Part shown: positions 1-8,584 of the stretch, one piece after another
Layout of the letters: each line of letters opens with the position of its first letter
Numbering within the stretch: position 1 is the stretch's first letter
Assembly: GCA_963780715.1 (NCBI GenBank)
Contig: CAWADK010000006.1
Coordinates: 62,001-126,000, forward strand
From: JALORV01 sp963780715
GTDB taxonomy: Bacteria > Pseudomonadota > Gammaproteobacteria > Burkholderiales > Burkholderiaceae_F
DNA length: 64,000 nt
Reading direction: 5' to 3'
Notes under the pieces: generated by a model
Seen by the model: the letters and a program-made list of their open reading frames with translations, nothing else
Database searches by the model: none
Told to the model about the DNA's origin: nothing
Made by a program: the position numbers and the translations under genes

Positions 1-99
1 AACAAGGACGGAGCGCTGACGCGTGACGAACTGGCGGCGTGGCGCAAATCGCATCCGCGCCCGTCATCGGGCGCGCCGGCGGAGCCCGTCAAGCCGTAG
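1..99 (+). CDS. EF-hand domain protein, C-terminal fragment
   Basis: The reading frame is open from the first base and ends at TAG (97-99), giving 32 residues. It begins with NKDGALTRDEL, which fits the second half of a calcium-binding EF-hand loop (D-x-N-x-D-G-x-[IL]-x-x-x-E) followed by its exiting helix. A short Pro/Ser/Ala tail closes the protein. Proteins of this kind in proteobacteria are usually small secreted or periplasmic EF-hand proteins, but the amino end lies outside the window, so localisation and full domain content cannot be judged. The identification rests on one partial loop. Confidence 0.6.
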   Translation, partial: NKDGALTRDELAAWRKSHPRPSSGAPAEPVKP

Positions 100-343
100 T
101 TCGCAAGCGACGGCATTCGAGGGGTTGGCACCCTCACGCTGTCTGCATGGGGAGGGCGGACGCGGGCCACGGGGGCGACGGACCGGAGCCTCCGAGGTCG
201 CGTACACGTCCTGATCCGGCAAGTGCGGGAGTTCTAGGGCATGTCCTGGATCAGATGGCCGCGGAGAAACTGGGTCAACATGGCAGCAGCAGGCGTCGAG
301 CCAGCGGTTTCTCCCGCGTGGTTGCGGCGGTTTCCGCCGTCCC

Positions 344-371
344 TTGAACCTGTGCGTGCTGCCGCTATCTA
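344..371 (+). promoter_or_regulatory. possible sigma70 promoter of the 379 gene
   Basis: TTGAAC at 344-349 and TATCTA at 366-371 are separated by 16 bases, ending 8 bases before the ATG at 379. If used, the transcript would have almost no leader. This is a pattern match only, and no separate Shine-Dalgarno sequence is visible before the ATG. Confidence 0.3.
348..363 (+). repeat. 16-nt direct repeat, copy 1
   Basis: ACCTGTGCGTGCTGCC occurs here and again, exactly, at 896-911. The two copies flank the small membrane-protein gene at 379-771. The first copy lies in the possible promoter, between its -35 and -10. No third copy was noticed. Confidence 0.7.
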
Positions 372-378
372 ATGACCC

Positions 379-771
379 ATGGACGCTCAATCGAAATCGC
401 CTCGAACCCCCGCGCCTCCCCCGAGCCAGGGTGAGCGCGTATGGCGGAGCACATTTTTCTTCCTGAGTGCGCTGTTGGCGGGCCTCGCGCTCGTTCAGTT
501 CGACGCAGGTCGGTGGGCGCATGGCGTCGGAGACCTTGGTGCCTCCGTGCTGATGCTGTCGGTCATGGTCCAGTTCCCGTTCCTGCGGGCGATCGTTCGC
601 GCCAGCGCTGACGAGGAGGGTTCGCCCGAGCGCATGAAGCGCCGGCGCGAGGAATTGATGCAGCAGGCCGCGCAGTTGAAGGCCGCGAACCCGTGGTCCG
701 ATGTTGCGGGCCGAGCCGGCTGGATCCTTCTCGGAATCTCACTGGTCCTGCGCATCATCGGCGCACCCTGA
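379..771 (+). CDS. small predicted membrane protein of unknown function
   Basis: A 130-residue protein that I do not recognise. It has a Pro-rich hydrophilic start (about residues 1-20), hydrophobic segments at about 22-40 and 48-70, a charged helical stretch at about 75-105 (rich in R, E, Q and K, possibly coiled coil) and a last hydrophobic segment at about 110-128. This suggests three membrane passes with a cytoplasmic helical loop. No catalytic motif is visible. It stands alone, with 280 bases before it and 530 after. Codon use is typical of the window, and the composition looks coding rather than a chance frame. A function cannot be assigned from sequence alone. Confidence 0.7.
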   Translation: MDAQSKSPRTPAPPPSQGERVWRSTFFFLSALLAGLALVQFDAGRWAHGVGDLGASVLMLSVMVQFPFLRAIVRASADEEGSPERMKRRREELMQQAAQLKAANPWSDVAGRAGWILLGISLVLRIIGAP

Positions 772-895
772 TCGGGGCCGGTGGTCGGCTCGCCGATCCG
801 GCTGGCCGCTTGACGACTCGGCTTGGCGCCCGACAGGCCCTCGAGGACGCACTTCGCGTCCTCCAATTCACGGTTCGTCGCAAGTCGGTCGCTGT

Positions 896-911
896 ACCTG
901 TGCGTGCTGCC
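896..911 (+). repeat. 16-nt direct repeat, copy 2
   Basis: Exact second copy of the repeat at 348-363, lying about 125 bases after the stop of the small membrane-protein gene. Function unknown. Confidence 0.7.
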
Positions 912-1058
912 TAAAGTGGCGTCACCCTGCGCTTTGCAGGCGGGCGAAAAGGGGCGAACGGGTCGCGACGTGCAACCCGCTCCTGTTGCCCAGGCCGCGT
1001 CCCGCGTTGCCGCAAGTTCCGTTCCTCCAGCCCCGGCCAATTCCCCGGGGAGTTCACT

Positions 1059-1086
1059 GGCCCGGCCGACGCCGGGCCATTTTTTT
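1059..1086 (+). terminator. intrinsic terminator with no adjacent gene
   Basis: A perfect 8-bp stem, GGCCCGGC (1059-1066) and GCCGGGCC (1071-1078), with a CGAC loop, is followed by seven T residues at 1080-1086. This is a textbook Rho-independent terminator on the plus strand. The nearest upstream plus-strand gene ends 288 bases earlier. Confidence 0.85.
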
Positions 1087-1169
1087 GACTGCAACTCGGT
1101 GCCGCAGGAACAAGCGGGGACTGGACCCGGTCGACCGGGCCGTCTGCGCTGCCCGTTACCGCCGTACCG

Positions 1170-1205
1170 CGTAGGTGCAGTCTGGCCTGCCGTTGGTGCA
1201 GCCTG
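1170..1205 (+). promoter_or_regulatory. candidate LytTR-type response regulator binding sites
   Basis: Two imperfect 15-nt direct repeats, CGTAGGTGCAGTCTG (1170-1184) and CGTTGGTGCAGCCTG (1191-1205), match at 13 of 15 positions and are spaced 21 nt apart, two helical turns. The second contains CCGTTGGTG, close to the AlgR box CCGTTCGTC. They lie about 100 bases before a LytS/LytTR two-component operon. LytTR proteins are known to bind direct repeats with about this period. The operator role is inferred. Confidence 0.4.
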
Positions 1206-1307
1206 TCGCATGTCCGTGGAGGCGCTTGAGGTCGGCCCGTACCGTATCGACATGTTGCGGGGCACTACTGCCCGCCCACCACACTGGCAATCGCGATAAC
1301 TTTGGTT

Positions 1308-2852
1308 ATGGATCCAAATTCAGGTTCGACACCCAATGGCGGTCCGGATGCGGCCTCCACCGGCGGTGTGCTGCGGCGCGCCGGCTCGGCGACGGTCGCC
1401 GGTGCCAAGGCAGCGGCGCCCGTCGTGGCCAGTGGCGCGGCCCACTCGTGGTCATTCTTCCAGCAACGGGTCATGCCGCTGCTGAAGCGCGTCTTCGGCC
1501 GCATCGGCGACTGGCTCGCTACGGTCGGCTGGGGCAAGTTCGCACTGGTGGCGATACTGCTGCTGGCTGCCGCAGGCATCGCGACCAACGTGCTCTATAA
1601 CGAGGGGCCGGTCCTGGTGATCGACCGCGCGGCGCCGAAAGAGAACGTCAAGGTTGACATCAAGGTCGGGCCTGACGGCATTCGCATCGAACGCCCCGGC
1701 GTGCCGAAACCGCCAGCACCACCCAAGGCGCCCGAGGCACCGCGTCCGCCGGACGCTCCCGCCGACAAGGGCGCAAGCACGGTCAACATCGACGAGAACG
1801 GTGTCCGGATTCTCTCGCAGCGCAACGGCAAGCCAGTGCAGGTGGTGATCGACAGCGATGGCATCCGGGTCGAGGACGCCGCAACCGCGCCTCCGCCGGT
1901 CGAGGAACCGCCCGCGGTCGTCATCGATCGCTCCGGTGCGGTCGTGATACCGCCCGACGTGGCGGCCGATCCCGACAAGATCGAGCTCGCCTTGGAGAGC
2001 GCGCGCCAGGAGATCGAGAGCATCGTTCAGGACCAGGTGAACCGCAAGGTCGCCCGCGAAGTCCACACCTATCGCGAGCGCAGCGGCGACTGGCTGATGA
2101 GTTTCGTTTTCCTGATGATCCTCACCGGCATCATCGTCAAGGTGGTGCTGGGCGGGAAGAAGCGCGCCGAGCGGCGTGCCCAGGTGGCGACCGCGACGGC
2201 CGCGGAGGAGAGCCTCAAGCGCCAGCTCGTGGAAGCCCAGCTCAAGATGATGCAGGCCCAGGTCGAGCCGCATTTCCTGTTCAACACACTGGCGTCGGTG
2301 GATTACCTGATCGAGACCGATCCACCCACGGCTTCGAAGATGCAAAAGAACCTGATCCAGTACCTGCGGGCCGCCTTGCCGCAGATGCGCGAAGGGTCCA
2401 CCACGCTGGGCAAGGAAATTCAGCTCTGTCGTTCCTATCTCGAGATCCTGAAGTTCCGCATGGAAGACCGGCTGCACTACACGGTCACGGTGCCGCAGGG
2501 CCTGCAGTCGGCGCAGTTTCCGCCGATGATGCTGCAGTCGCTGATCGAGAACTCGATCAAGCACGGCCTCGAGCCGAAGCCCGAGGGCGGAGCGATCACG
2601 ATCTCTGCCGACATCGTCGATGGCCGCCTGCGGGTCACCGTCGCCGATACCGGGCTCGGATTCGCCGCCGGGTCACAGCCTGGCACCGGCGTCGGACTGG
2701 CCAACGTGCGGGAGCGGCTGGCGGCGCTTTACGGCGGGCGGGCGCGGCTTTCGATCGACGCCAATCATCCGAGCGGCACCATCGTGACGATCGACGTGCC
2801 TTACACATTCGAAACAGACGCGCCGTTGCAGGCCGTGCCGCAGCCAGCCTGA
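1308..2852 (+). CDS. sensor histidine kinase, LytS/AlgZ (His_kinase, PF06580) family
   Basis: About 514 residues. The hydrophilic N-terminus (about 1-75) is followed by a membrane segment at about 78-96, a periplasmic domain of about 165 residues, a second membrane segment at about 263-282, and a cytoplasmic kinase. The kinase carries QVEPHFLFNTL with the phospho-accepting His, LIENSIKHGL (N box), DTGLGF and GTGVGLANVRERL (nucleotide binding). The periplasmic part is unusual: Pro-rich linkers join four short copies resembling I-D-x-x-G-[IV]-R-[IV]. The ATG at 1308 is preferred over an in-frame TTG at 1302, and neither has a strong ribosome binding site. The gene ends 12 bases before its LytTR response regulator, so the two surely form one signalling system. 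The stimulus is unknown. Confidence 0.9.
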   Translation: MDPNSGSTPNGGPDAASTGGVLRRAGSATVAGAKAAAPVVASGAAHSWSFFQQRVMPLLKRVFGRIGDWLATVGWGKFALVAILLLAAAGIATNVLYNEGPVLVIDRAAPKENVKVDIKVGPDGIRIERPGVPKPPAPPKAPEAPRPPDAPADKGASTVNIDENGVRILSQRNGKPVQVVIDSDGIRVEDAATAPPPVEEPPAVVIDRSGAVVIPPDVAADPDKIELALESARQEIESIVQDQVNRKVAREVHTYRERSGDWLMSFVFLMILTGIIVKVVLGGKKRAERRAQVATATAAEESLKRQLVEAQLKMMQAQVEPHFLFNTLASVDYLIETDPPTASKMQKNLIQYLRAALPQMREGSTTLGKEIQLCRSYLEILKFRMEDRLHYTVTVPQGLQSAQFPPMMLQSLIENSIKHGLEPKPEGGAITISADIVDGRLRVTVADTGLGFAAGSQPGTGVGLANVRERLAALYGGRARLSIDANHPSGTIVTIDVPYTFETDAPLQAVPQPA

Positions 2853-2864
2853 CATAATCGCCGC

Positions 2865-3635
2865 ATGCCACGGGCGATCATTGCGGACGACGAACGGCTG
2901 ATGCGCGAGCAGCTGCGCACGCGGCTGGTCGACGTCTGGCCCGAGCTCGAGATCGTCGCCGAGGCCAAGAACGGCGAAGAGGCCGTGGCCGCGGTGCGGG
3001 AGCATGCGCCCGACCTGGCGTTTCTCGATATCCGCATGCCTGGCATGACCGGAATCGAGGCCGCCCGCGCCATCGGCGACGCATGTCACATCGTCTTCAT
3101 CACCGCGTACAACGAGTACGCGGTCGACGCCTTCGAACACGGCGCCGTCGACTACGTGCTCAAACCCGCAGAGCGTGAACGTCTCGAGGTCACGGTGGCG
3201 CGGCTGAAGAAGCGCCTGGGCCAGCGTCCGAGCGATCTTGGCGAACTGCTCGCCAAGCTCTCGGCTCGCCTGGATGCCGCGGAGGTCCCGGGCGCGTCCA
3301 AAGGGGGCGGTCGGCTGCAGTGGATCCAGGCGAGTGTCGGCCAGCAACTGAAGCTGATCCCGGTGGCCGACATCCTGTTCTTCACGTCCGACGAGAAATA
3401 CACTCGCGTGCAGACGGAAACCTTCGAGGCGCTGATCCGCAAGCCGATCAAGGAACTGGTCGAGGAACTCGACCCCGAGAAGTTCTGGCAGATCCATCGC
3501 TCGACGATCGTCAATGCCGATGCGATTACCGGCGTCACGCGCGACTTCCGGGGTCGGCAGCTGGTGCAGGTCCGCGGCCGACCCGACAAGCTCGAAGTCA
3601 GCCGCAACTACACGCACCTGTTCAAGCAGATGTAG
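2865..3635 (+). CDS. LytTR-family DNA-binding response regulator
   Basis: A 256-residue protein with a receiver domain (about 1-120): acidic pair D8-D9, phosphorylated D55 in FLDIRMPG, T80 and K100 in YVLKP. A LytTR DNA-binding domain occupies about 150-256, with FFTSDEKYTRV and the family signature FWQIHRSTIVN. It lies directly behind the kinase at 1308 and is its presumed partner, as in LytS-LytR and AlgZ-AlgR pairs. Such regulators bind paired direct repeats; candidate repeats lie at 1170-1205, suggesting autoregulation. The last 14 bases overlap the end of the convergent acetyltransferase gene. The regulon cannot be inferred. Confidence 0.92.
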   Translation: MPRAIIADDERLMREQLRTRLVDVWPELEIVAEAKNGEEAVAAVREHAPDLAFLDIRMPGMTGIEAARAIGDACHIVFITAYNEYAVDAFEHGAVDYVLKPAERERLEVTVARLKKRLGQRPSDLGELLAKLSARLDAAEVPGASKGGGRLQWIQASVGQQLKLIPVADILFFTSDEKYTRVQTETFEALIRKPIKELVEELDPEKFWQIHRSTIVNADAITGVTRDFRGRQLVQVRGRPDKLEVSRNYTHLFKQM

Positions 3636-4281
3636 GCGGGGCGGCGGCGTTGCCGACGCGGAAGCCGAGGTCAACCGCTGCGATGGCTTCGCCGAACGCT
3701 TCCTGCAGCACGGACGCCGGCGTGGCGGCCTCCAGCGACAGGTAGGCGCGCGGCTCGAGCGGATCGTGCACCAAGGTCATGCCGGCCCGGCGCGCCAGCG
3801 AGGCGAGCGCCTCGTTCTCCGGCACGTAGGCCAGCACCAATGAGTGACGGCCCCGGTTACGCGCATGCGCGGCTGCACGTTCCAGCAGTGCAAGTCCGGC
3901 GCCACGTCGACGCGCCACCGGCGAGACCGAAAGCCCCAGTTCCGAAGAAAGCTGATCTTCATCGAACGCGAGGTGGGCAAACGCCTGAAGCTGGCCCTGG
4001 TCGTCGAAGCCGCCAAAGGCGGCATCACGGATAAATCGCAGCGATCGCACATAGGCCAGCAGAGAAGTGTCGCCAATGGTGTAGCCGAAGCGCAGTCGGC
4101 GATCCTCGGGGGGCAGCGACAGGAGATGGGCAGCCACCTGCCGGCGGTGCGACGGGCCGAGCTGCGCGATCAGCAGGCCCGGCGCGGAGGCCGTCCCCGA
4201 CTCCAGGCCGAATGCCGTCCGGCCACCGCGCGAGCGCGGCGGTTCGGTTGATTCAGTGCGATGGGGGCGCGTTTTGTGCAT
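3622..4281 (-). CDS. GNAT-family N-acetyltransferase
   Basis: A 219-residue protein predicted to transfer an acetyl group from acetyl-CoA to an unidentified substrate. The acetyl-CoA binding motif A is seen in SPVARRRGAGLALLERA (R-x-x-G-x-G/A type), preceded by the usual beta strands with LGLSV and followed by LVLAYVPENEALASLARRAGM, typical of the GNAT C-terminal half. The first 35 residues are low complexity, so translation could begin further in. The gene converges on and overlaps the LytTR gene by 14 bases. It stands divergent to the tRNA-tufA operon. No partner gene hints at a substrate. Confidence 0.8.
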   Translation of the reverse strand: MHKTRPHRTESTEPPRSRGGRTAFGLESGTASAPGLLIAQLGPSHRRQVAAHLLSLPPEDRRLRFGYTIGDTSLLAYVRSLRFIRDAAFGGFDDQGQLQAFAHLAFDEDQLSSELGLSVSPVARRRGAGLALLERAAAHARNRGRHSLVLAYVPENEALASLARRAGMTLVHDPLEPRAYLSLEAATPASVLQEAFGEAIAAVDLGFRVGNAAAPPTSA

Positions 4282-4476
4282 TGCACAAGTATCGGGCCAC
4301 AGGACGCGATGTCAACCGGCGCGACCCTGCGTTGGGCGCTAAAAGGCAAGAAAGCGTGCGCTAACTTTCGGGGGCGGACTGCGTTTTGCCTGACTGCGCG
4401 CTCCTGACGGCAGCCTCTAGCCAGCGGCGACAAGTAGGTCGGCCGGCCTAATGCCGCCGGCCAAGGGCAAGTCGGT

Positions 4477-4505
4477 TTGACAAGCCTTTGTTGCACAACC
4501 ATAAT
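4477..4505 (+). promoter_or_regulatory. strong sigma70 promoter of the tRNA-tufA operon
   Basis: TTGACA (4477-4482), 17 bases, then CATAAT (4500-4505): near-consensus. Transcription would begin near 4512, just before tRNA-Tyr at 4520. A perfect inverted repeat GGCCGGC/GCCGGCC lies at 4441-4462, just upstream of the -35. Confidence 0.8.
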
Positions 4506-4519
4506 TTGCGGTTCGCCGC

Positions 4520-4605
4520 GGAGGGGTGCCCGAGTGGTTAAAGGGGGCAGACTGTAAATCTGTTGGCTTACGCCTACGCTGGTTCGAATCCAGCCTCCTC
4601 CACCA
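4520..4605 (+). tRNA. tRNA-Tyr (anticodon GTA)
   Basis: An 86-nt class II tRNA with a 7-bp acceptor stem (GGAGGGG/CTCCTCC with one G-U pair), anticodon loop CTGTAAA giving GTA, the long variable arm expected of tRNA-Tyr, a GCTGG/CCAGC T stem with TTCGAAT loop, and an encoded CCA end. First gene of a tRNA-Tyr, -Gly, -Thr, tufA transcript. Confidence 0.97.
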
Positions 4606-4689
4606 AGCTTTCCCGAGCGAAGACGGAATGCGGAAACCGGATCACCCGCTGCGAATGAGTGCAGTGATGAAGAGCCAGGAGTTCGTCGA

Positions 4690-4763
4690 GCGGGTGTAGC
4701 TCAATGGTAGAGCAGAAGCCTTCCAAGCTTACGACGAGGGTTCGATTCCCTTCACCCGCTCCA
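4690..4763 (+). tRNA. tRNA-Gly (anticodon TCC)
   Basis: A 74-nt tRNA with acceptor stem GCGGGTG/CACCCGC, anticodon loop CTTCCAA giving TCC, T loop TTCGATT, and encoded CCA. It reads GGA/GGG glycine codons. Second tRNA of the cluster, 84 bases after tRNA-Tyr. Confidence 0.97.
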
Positions 4764-4835
4764 ATCACCAAGAGGAAGTCGCACTAGGTCCAGATCAGCA
4801 AGCGCGGCGTTGAGCGTGAGCGAATACGACGCGAG

Positions 4836-4910
<75 letters not shown>

Positions 4911-4985
4911 GGTTGAGGTAGTGAAGCAAACCACCACGGCCCACGGGTTCGTGGGACATCAAGAACGGGCAGTCAGGAGTCTGCG

Positions 4986-6176
<1,191 letters not shown>

Positions 6177-6188
6177 GAGAGAGATCGC

Positions 6189-6210
6189 GGCGCAGCCGCA
6201 GGGCTGCGCC
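6189..6210 (+). promoter_or_regulatory. hairpin between tufA and tRNA-Trp
   Basis: A perfect 9-bp stem, GGCGCAGCC (6189-6197) and GGCTGCGCC (6202-6210), with loop GCAG, lies 12 bases after the tufA stop. It is followed by GGCCAGTTTCGG rather than a clean T tract, so it may be a weak terminator, a processing signal or 3'-end protection. Confidence 0.5.
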
Positions 6211-6223
6211 GGCCAGTTTCGGT

Positions 6224-6299
6224 AGGGGTATAGCTCAACTGGCAGAGCGTCGGTCTCCAAAACCGAAGGTTGGGGGTTCGATTCCCTCTGCCCCTGCCA
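6224..6299 (+). tRNA. tRNA-Trp (anticodon CCA)
   Basis: A 76-nt tRNA with acceptor stem AGGGGTA/TGCCCCT, anticodon loop CTCCAAA giving CCA, T loop TTCGATT, and encoded CCA end. It lies directly before secE-nusG, a common proteobacterial arrangement. Confidence 0.97.
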
Positions 6300-6344
6300 A
6301 CCAGAGTGACCCCGCCGAATGCGGGGCAGATGAGATCAAAGCAG

Positions 6345-6725
6345 ATGACGACGCAAAACGTCGAGACCGTAGCGAGCAAGGCCGACTTCGCCATCGTGGC
6401 GGTGGCCGTGCTTGCGGCCGCCGCGGGCGTGCTTGGCTTCACCTTCCTGTCGGAGCAGCCGACGGTGGTGCGGCTCGGCGCCCTCGCTGCCGGGCTGGTG
6501 GCCGGGATCGTGATTGCCTGGTTCTCGGAGCCGGGCAAGCGCTTCCTGGCCTATGCCCGCGAGTCGTACCAGGAGACGAAGCGTGTCGTCTGGCCCTCGC
6601 GCAAAGAGACCGTCACTACGACCGGGATCGTGTTCGGGTTCGTCCTGCTGATGGCGATCTTCCTGTTTGTCGTCGACAAGAGCCTTGAGTGGTTCCTGTA
6701 CGACCTGCTGCTGCGTTGGCGCTGA
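6345..6725 (+). CDS. secE: preprotein translocase subunit SecE
   Basis: About 126 residues: an essential small subunit of the SecYEG protein-export channel in the inner membrane. Two N-terminal hydrophobic segments (about 15-35 and 40-58) are followed by an amphipathic stretch with the conserved SYQETKRVVWPSRKE signature and a third membrane segment near the C-terminus. This three-span form matches E. coli (127 residues). The start at 6345 (MTTQNVE) fits family alignments best; an in-frame ATG at 6330 preceded by GGGG is possible. It lies between tRNA-Trp and nusG, 10 bases before the latter. Confidence 0.95.
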   Translation: MTTQNVETVASKADFAIVAVAVLAAAAGVLGFTFLSEQPTVVRLGALAAGLVAGIVIAWFSEPGKRFLAYARESYQETKRVVWPSRKETVTTTGIVFGFVLLMAIFLFVVDKSLEWFLYDLLLRWR

Positions 6726-6735
6726 CGAGGACCCC

Positions 6736-7296
6736 ATGACGACTGAAGCCGCAACTGGTTCAAGCACCAAGCGCTGGTACGTGGTCCATGCCTATTCCGG
6801 CATGGAGAAGAGCGTTGCCCGCACGCTGCAGGAGCGGATCAACCGCGCCGGGCTGCAGTCGCAGTTCGGGCAGATCCTGGTGCCGGTCGAGGAAGTCGTC
6901 GAGGTCAAGGGCGGCAAGAAGTCGATCACCGAGCGCCGCATGTATTCGGGCTACGTGCTGGTCGAGATGGACATGACCGACGAGGCCTGGCACCTGGTCA
7001 AGAGCACGCCCAAGGTCACCGGCTTCCTCGGTGGAACGGCGAATCGCCCGTCGCCGCTGCCGCAGAAGGAAGTCGACGAGATCCTTCACCGCATGCAGGA
7101 AGGTGCGGAGAAGCCGCGCCCGAAGACGCTGTTCGAGGTGGGCGAGATGGTGCGGGTTAAGGATGGCCCGTTTACCGACTTCAACGGCAATGTCGAGGAA
7201 GTGAACTACGAAAAGAGCCGGTTGCGCGTGTCGGTGACGATCTTCGGTCGCTCGACGCCGGTCGAGCTCGAGTTCGGGCAGGTAGAGAAGGTCTAG
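6736..7296 (+). CDS. nusG: transcription termination/antitermination protein NusG
   Basis: A 186-residue protein that binds RNA polymerase, suppresses pausing and contacts Rho or ribosomal S10. The NGN domain (RWYVVHAYSGMEKSVA, MYSGYVLVEMDM) occupies about 1-125, and the KOW domain with VKDGPFTDFNGNVEEVN the C-terminal part. ATG at 6736 follows a GAGG ribosome binding site. Partner of secE in the secE-nusG operon that leads into rplK. Confidence 0.98.
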   Translation: MTTEAATGSSTKRWYVVHAYSGMEKSVARTLQERINRAGLQSQFGQILVPVEEVVEVKGGKKSITERRMYSGYVLVEMDMTDEAWHLVKSTPKVTGFLGGTANRPSPLPQKEVDEILHRMQEGAEKPRPKTLFEVGEMVRVKDGPFTDFNGNVEEVNYEKSRLRVSVTIFGRSTPVELEFGQVEKV

Positions 7297-7298
7297 GT

Positions 7299-7335
7299 CG
7301 AACAAAGTTGCGAGCTGCGCTCGCTACTTTGTTCG
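7299..7335 (+). promoter_or_regulatory. long inverted repeat between nusG and rplK
   Basis: Arms of 17 nt (7299-7315 and 7319-7335) around a 3-nt loop pair with a single mismatch, starting right after the nusG stop. There is no T tract, so it is not a standard terminator. It could mark the nusG transcript end, act as an RNase III site or regulate rplK. The rest of the gap to rplK shows no clear promoter. Confidence 0.7.
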
Positions 7336-7456
7336 AGTTGTTCAGCGTGATTTGCTTGGGGCGGCCCGGCGCAAGTCACGGAAGCAAAGGCAGGGGCCGA
7401 ATTAACCGGGGAGCTGTGCGTAGAACCGCGCGGCGCTTGCACCCACAGGAGCCATC

Positions 7457-7888
7457 ATGGCAAAGAAGATCGTCGGCTTTATCAAGCTTCAAGTGCCGGC
7501 CGGGAAGGCGAATCCCTCGCCCCCGATCGGTCCCGCGCTCGGTCAGCGTGGCCTGAACATCATGGAATTCTGCAAGGCGTTCAATGCCCAGACACAGGGC
7601 GTGGAACCCGGCCTGCCGATTCCGGTGGTGATCACGGCCTACGCCGACAAGAGCTTCACCTTCGTGATGAAGACGCCGCCCGCGACGGTGCTCATCAAGA
7701 AGGCGGCGAAGATCGACAAGGGTTCGCCCAAGCCGCACACCGACAAGGTCGGCAAGATCACGCGTGCACAGGCCGAGGACATCGCCAAGGCGAAGATGCC
7801 CGACCTCACGGCCGCCGGACTGGATGCCGCCGTGCGCACGATCGCCGGCAGCGCCCGTTCGATGGGCATCACCGTGGAGGGACTGTAA
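7457..7888 (+). CDS. rplK: 50S ribosomal protein L11
   Basis: A 143-residue protein of the large-subunit GTPase-associated centre, needed for factor binding and the stringent response. The Pro-rich N-terminal domain (KLQVPAGKANPSPPIGPALG) and the C-terminal rRNA-binding domain (AARSMGITVEG type ending) are both typical. AGGAG precedes the ATG. Its stop codon is immediately followed by the rplA start, so the pair is translationally coupled as in the E. coli L11 operon. Confidence 0.99.
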   Translation: MAKKIVGFIKLQVPAGKANPSPPIGPALGQRGLNIMEFCKAFNAQTQGVEPGLPIPVVITAYADKSFTFVMKTPPATVLIKKAAKIDKGSPKPHTDKVGKITRAQAEDIAKAKMPDLTAAGLDAAVRTIAGSARSMGITVEGL

Positions 7889-8584
7889 ATGTCGAAGCTA
7901 TCCAAACGGTCCAAGGCGATCCACGCGAAAGCCGATCCGCAGAAGCACTATGCCGTCGCGGACGCGCTCACTCTGGTGAAGGAGTGCGCCACTGCGAAGT
8001 TCGACGAATCGGTCGACGTCGCGGTCGTGCTCGGAATTGATTCGAAGAAGTCGGACCAGTCGGTGCGTGGCTCGGTCGTGCTGCCCGCAGGTAGTGGCAA
8101 GACCAAGCGCGTGGCCGTGTTCGCGCAGGGTGCCAAGGCCGAAGAGGCCAAGGCGGCCGGGGCCGACGTCGTCGGCTTCGAAGACCTCGCGGCGAAGGTC
8201 AAGGAAGGCTTCATGGACTTCGACGTCGTCATCGCGTCGCCGGATGCGATGCGCGTCGTCGGCCAGTTGGGCCAGATCCTGGGGCCGCGCGGCCTGATGC
8301 CGAACCCGAAGGTCGGCACCGTGACGCCGGACGTCGTGCAGGCGGTGAAGAACGCCAAGGCGGGTCAGGTGCAGTTCCGAGCCGACAAGGCCGGCATCAT
8401 CCACGCCACCATTGGTCGCGCTTCGTTCGACGTGGATCGCTTGAAGACGAACCTGTCGGCGCTGATCGACGCGCTGAACAAGGTGAAGCCTGCGTCGAGC
8501 AAGGGCATCTATCTGCGCAAGATTTCGGTCTCCTCGACGATGGGCATCGGCGTGCGCGTCGATGCTTCGTCGTTGAGCGCCTAG
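7889..8584 (+). CDS. rplA: 50S ribosomal protein L1
   Basis: A 231-residue protein of the L1 stalk, which guides deacylated tRNA out of the E site; in E. coli L1 also represses the rplKA mRNA. Signature GQLGQILGPRGLMPNPKVGTV is intact and length matches the family. The ATG abuts the rplK stop codon with no gap. Confidence 0.99.
   Translation: MSKLSKRSKAIHAKADPQKHYAVADALTLVKECATAKFDESVDVAVVLGIDSKKSDQSVRGSVVLPAGSGKTKRVAVFAQGAKAEEAKAAGADVVGFEDLAAKVKEGFMDFDVVIASPDAMRVVGQLGQILGPRGLMPNPKVGTVTPDVVQAVKNAKAGQVQFRADKAGIIHATIGRASFDVDRLKTNLSALIDALNKVKPASSKGIYLRKISVSSTMGIGVRVDASSLSA

Larger units (their letters stand above)
772..1307 (+). other. intergenic region with orphan terminator and operator-like repeats
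   Basis: This stretch of about 530 bases lacks a convincing gene. It holds the second copy of a 16-nt repeat (896-911), small hairpins such as CCTGC/GCAGG at 926-940, a perfect intrinsic terminator at 1059-1086 and a pair of 15-nt direct repeats at 1170-1205. Either a long 3' untranslated region of the preceding gene ends at the terminator, or an unannotated small RNA does. Short frames here have no protein-like features. Confidence 0.5.

Noticed and set aside
6270..6344. Longer secE start inside tRNA-Trp
   Set aside because: The added residues are read from the tRNA gene and are not part of the SecE family; starts at 6345 or 6330 are plausible instead.
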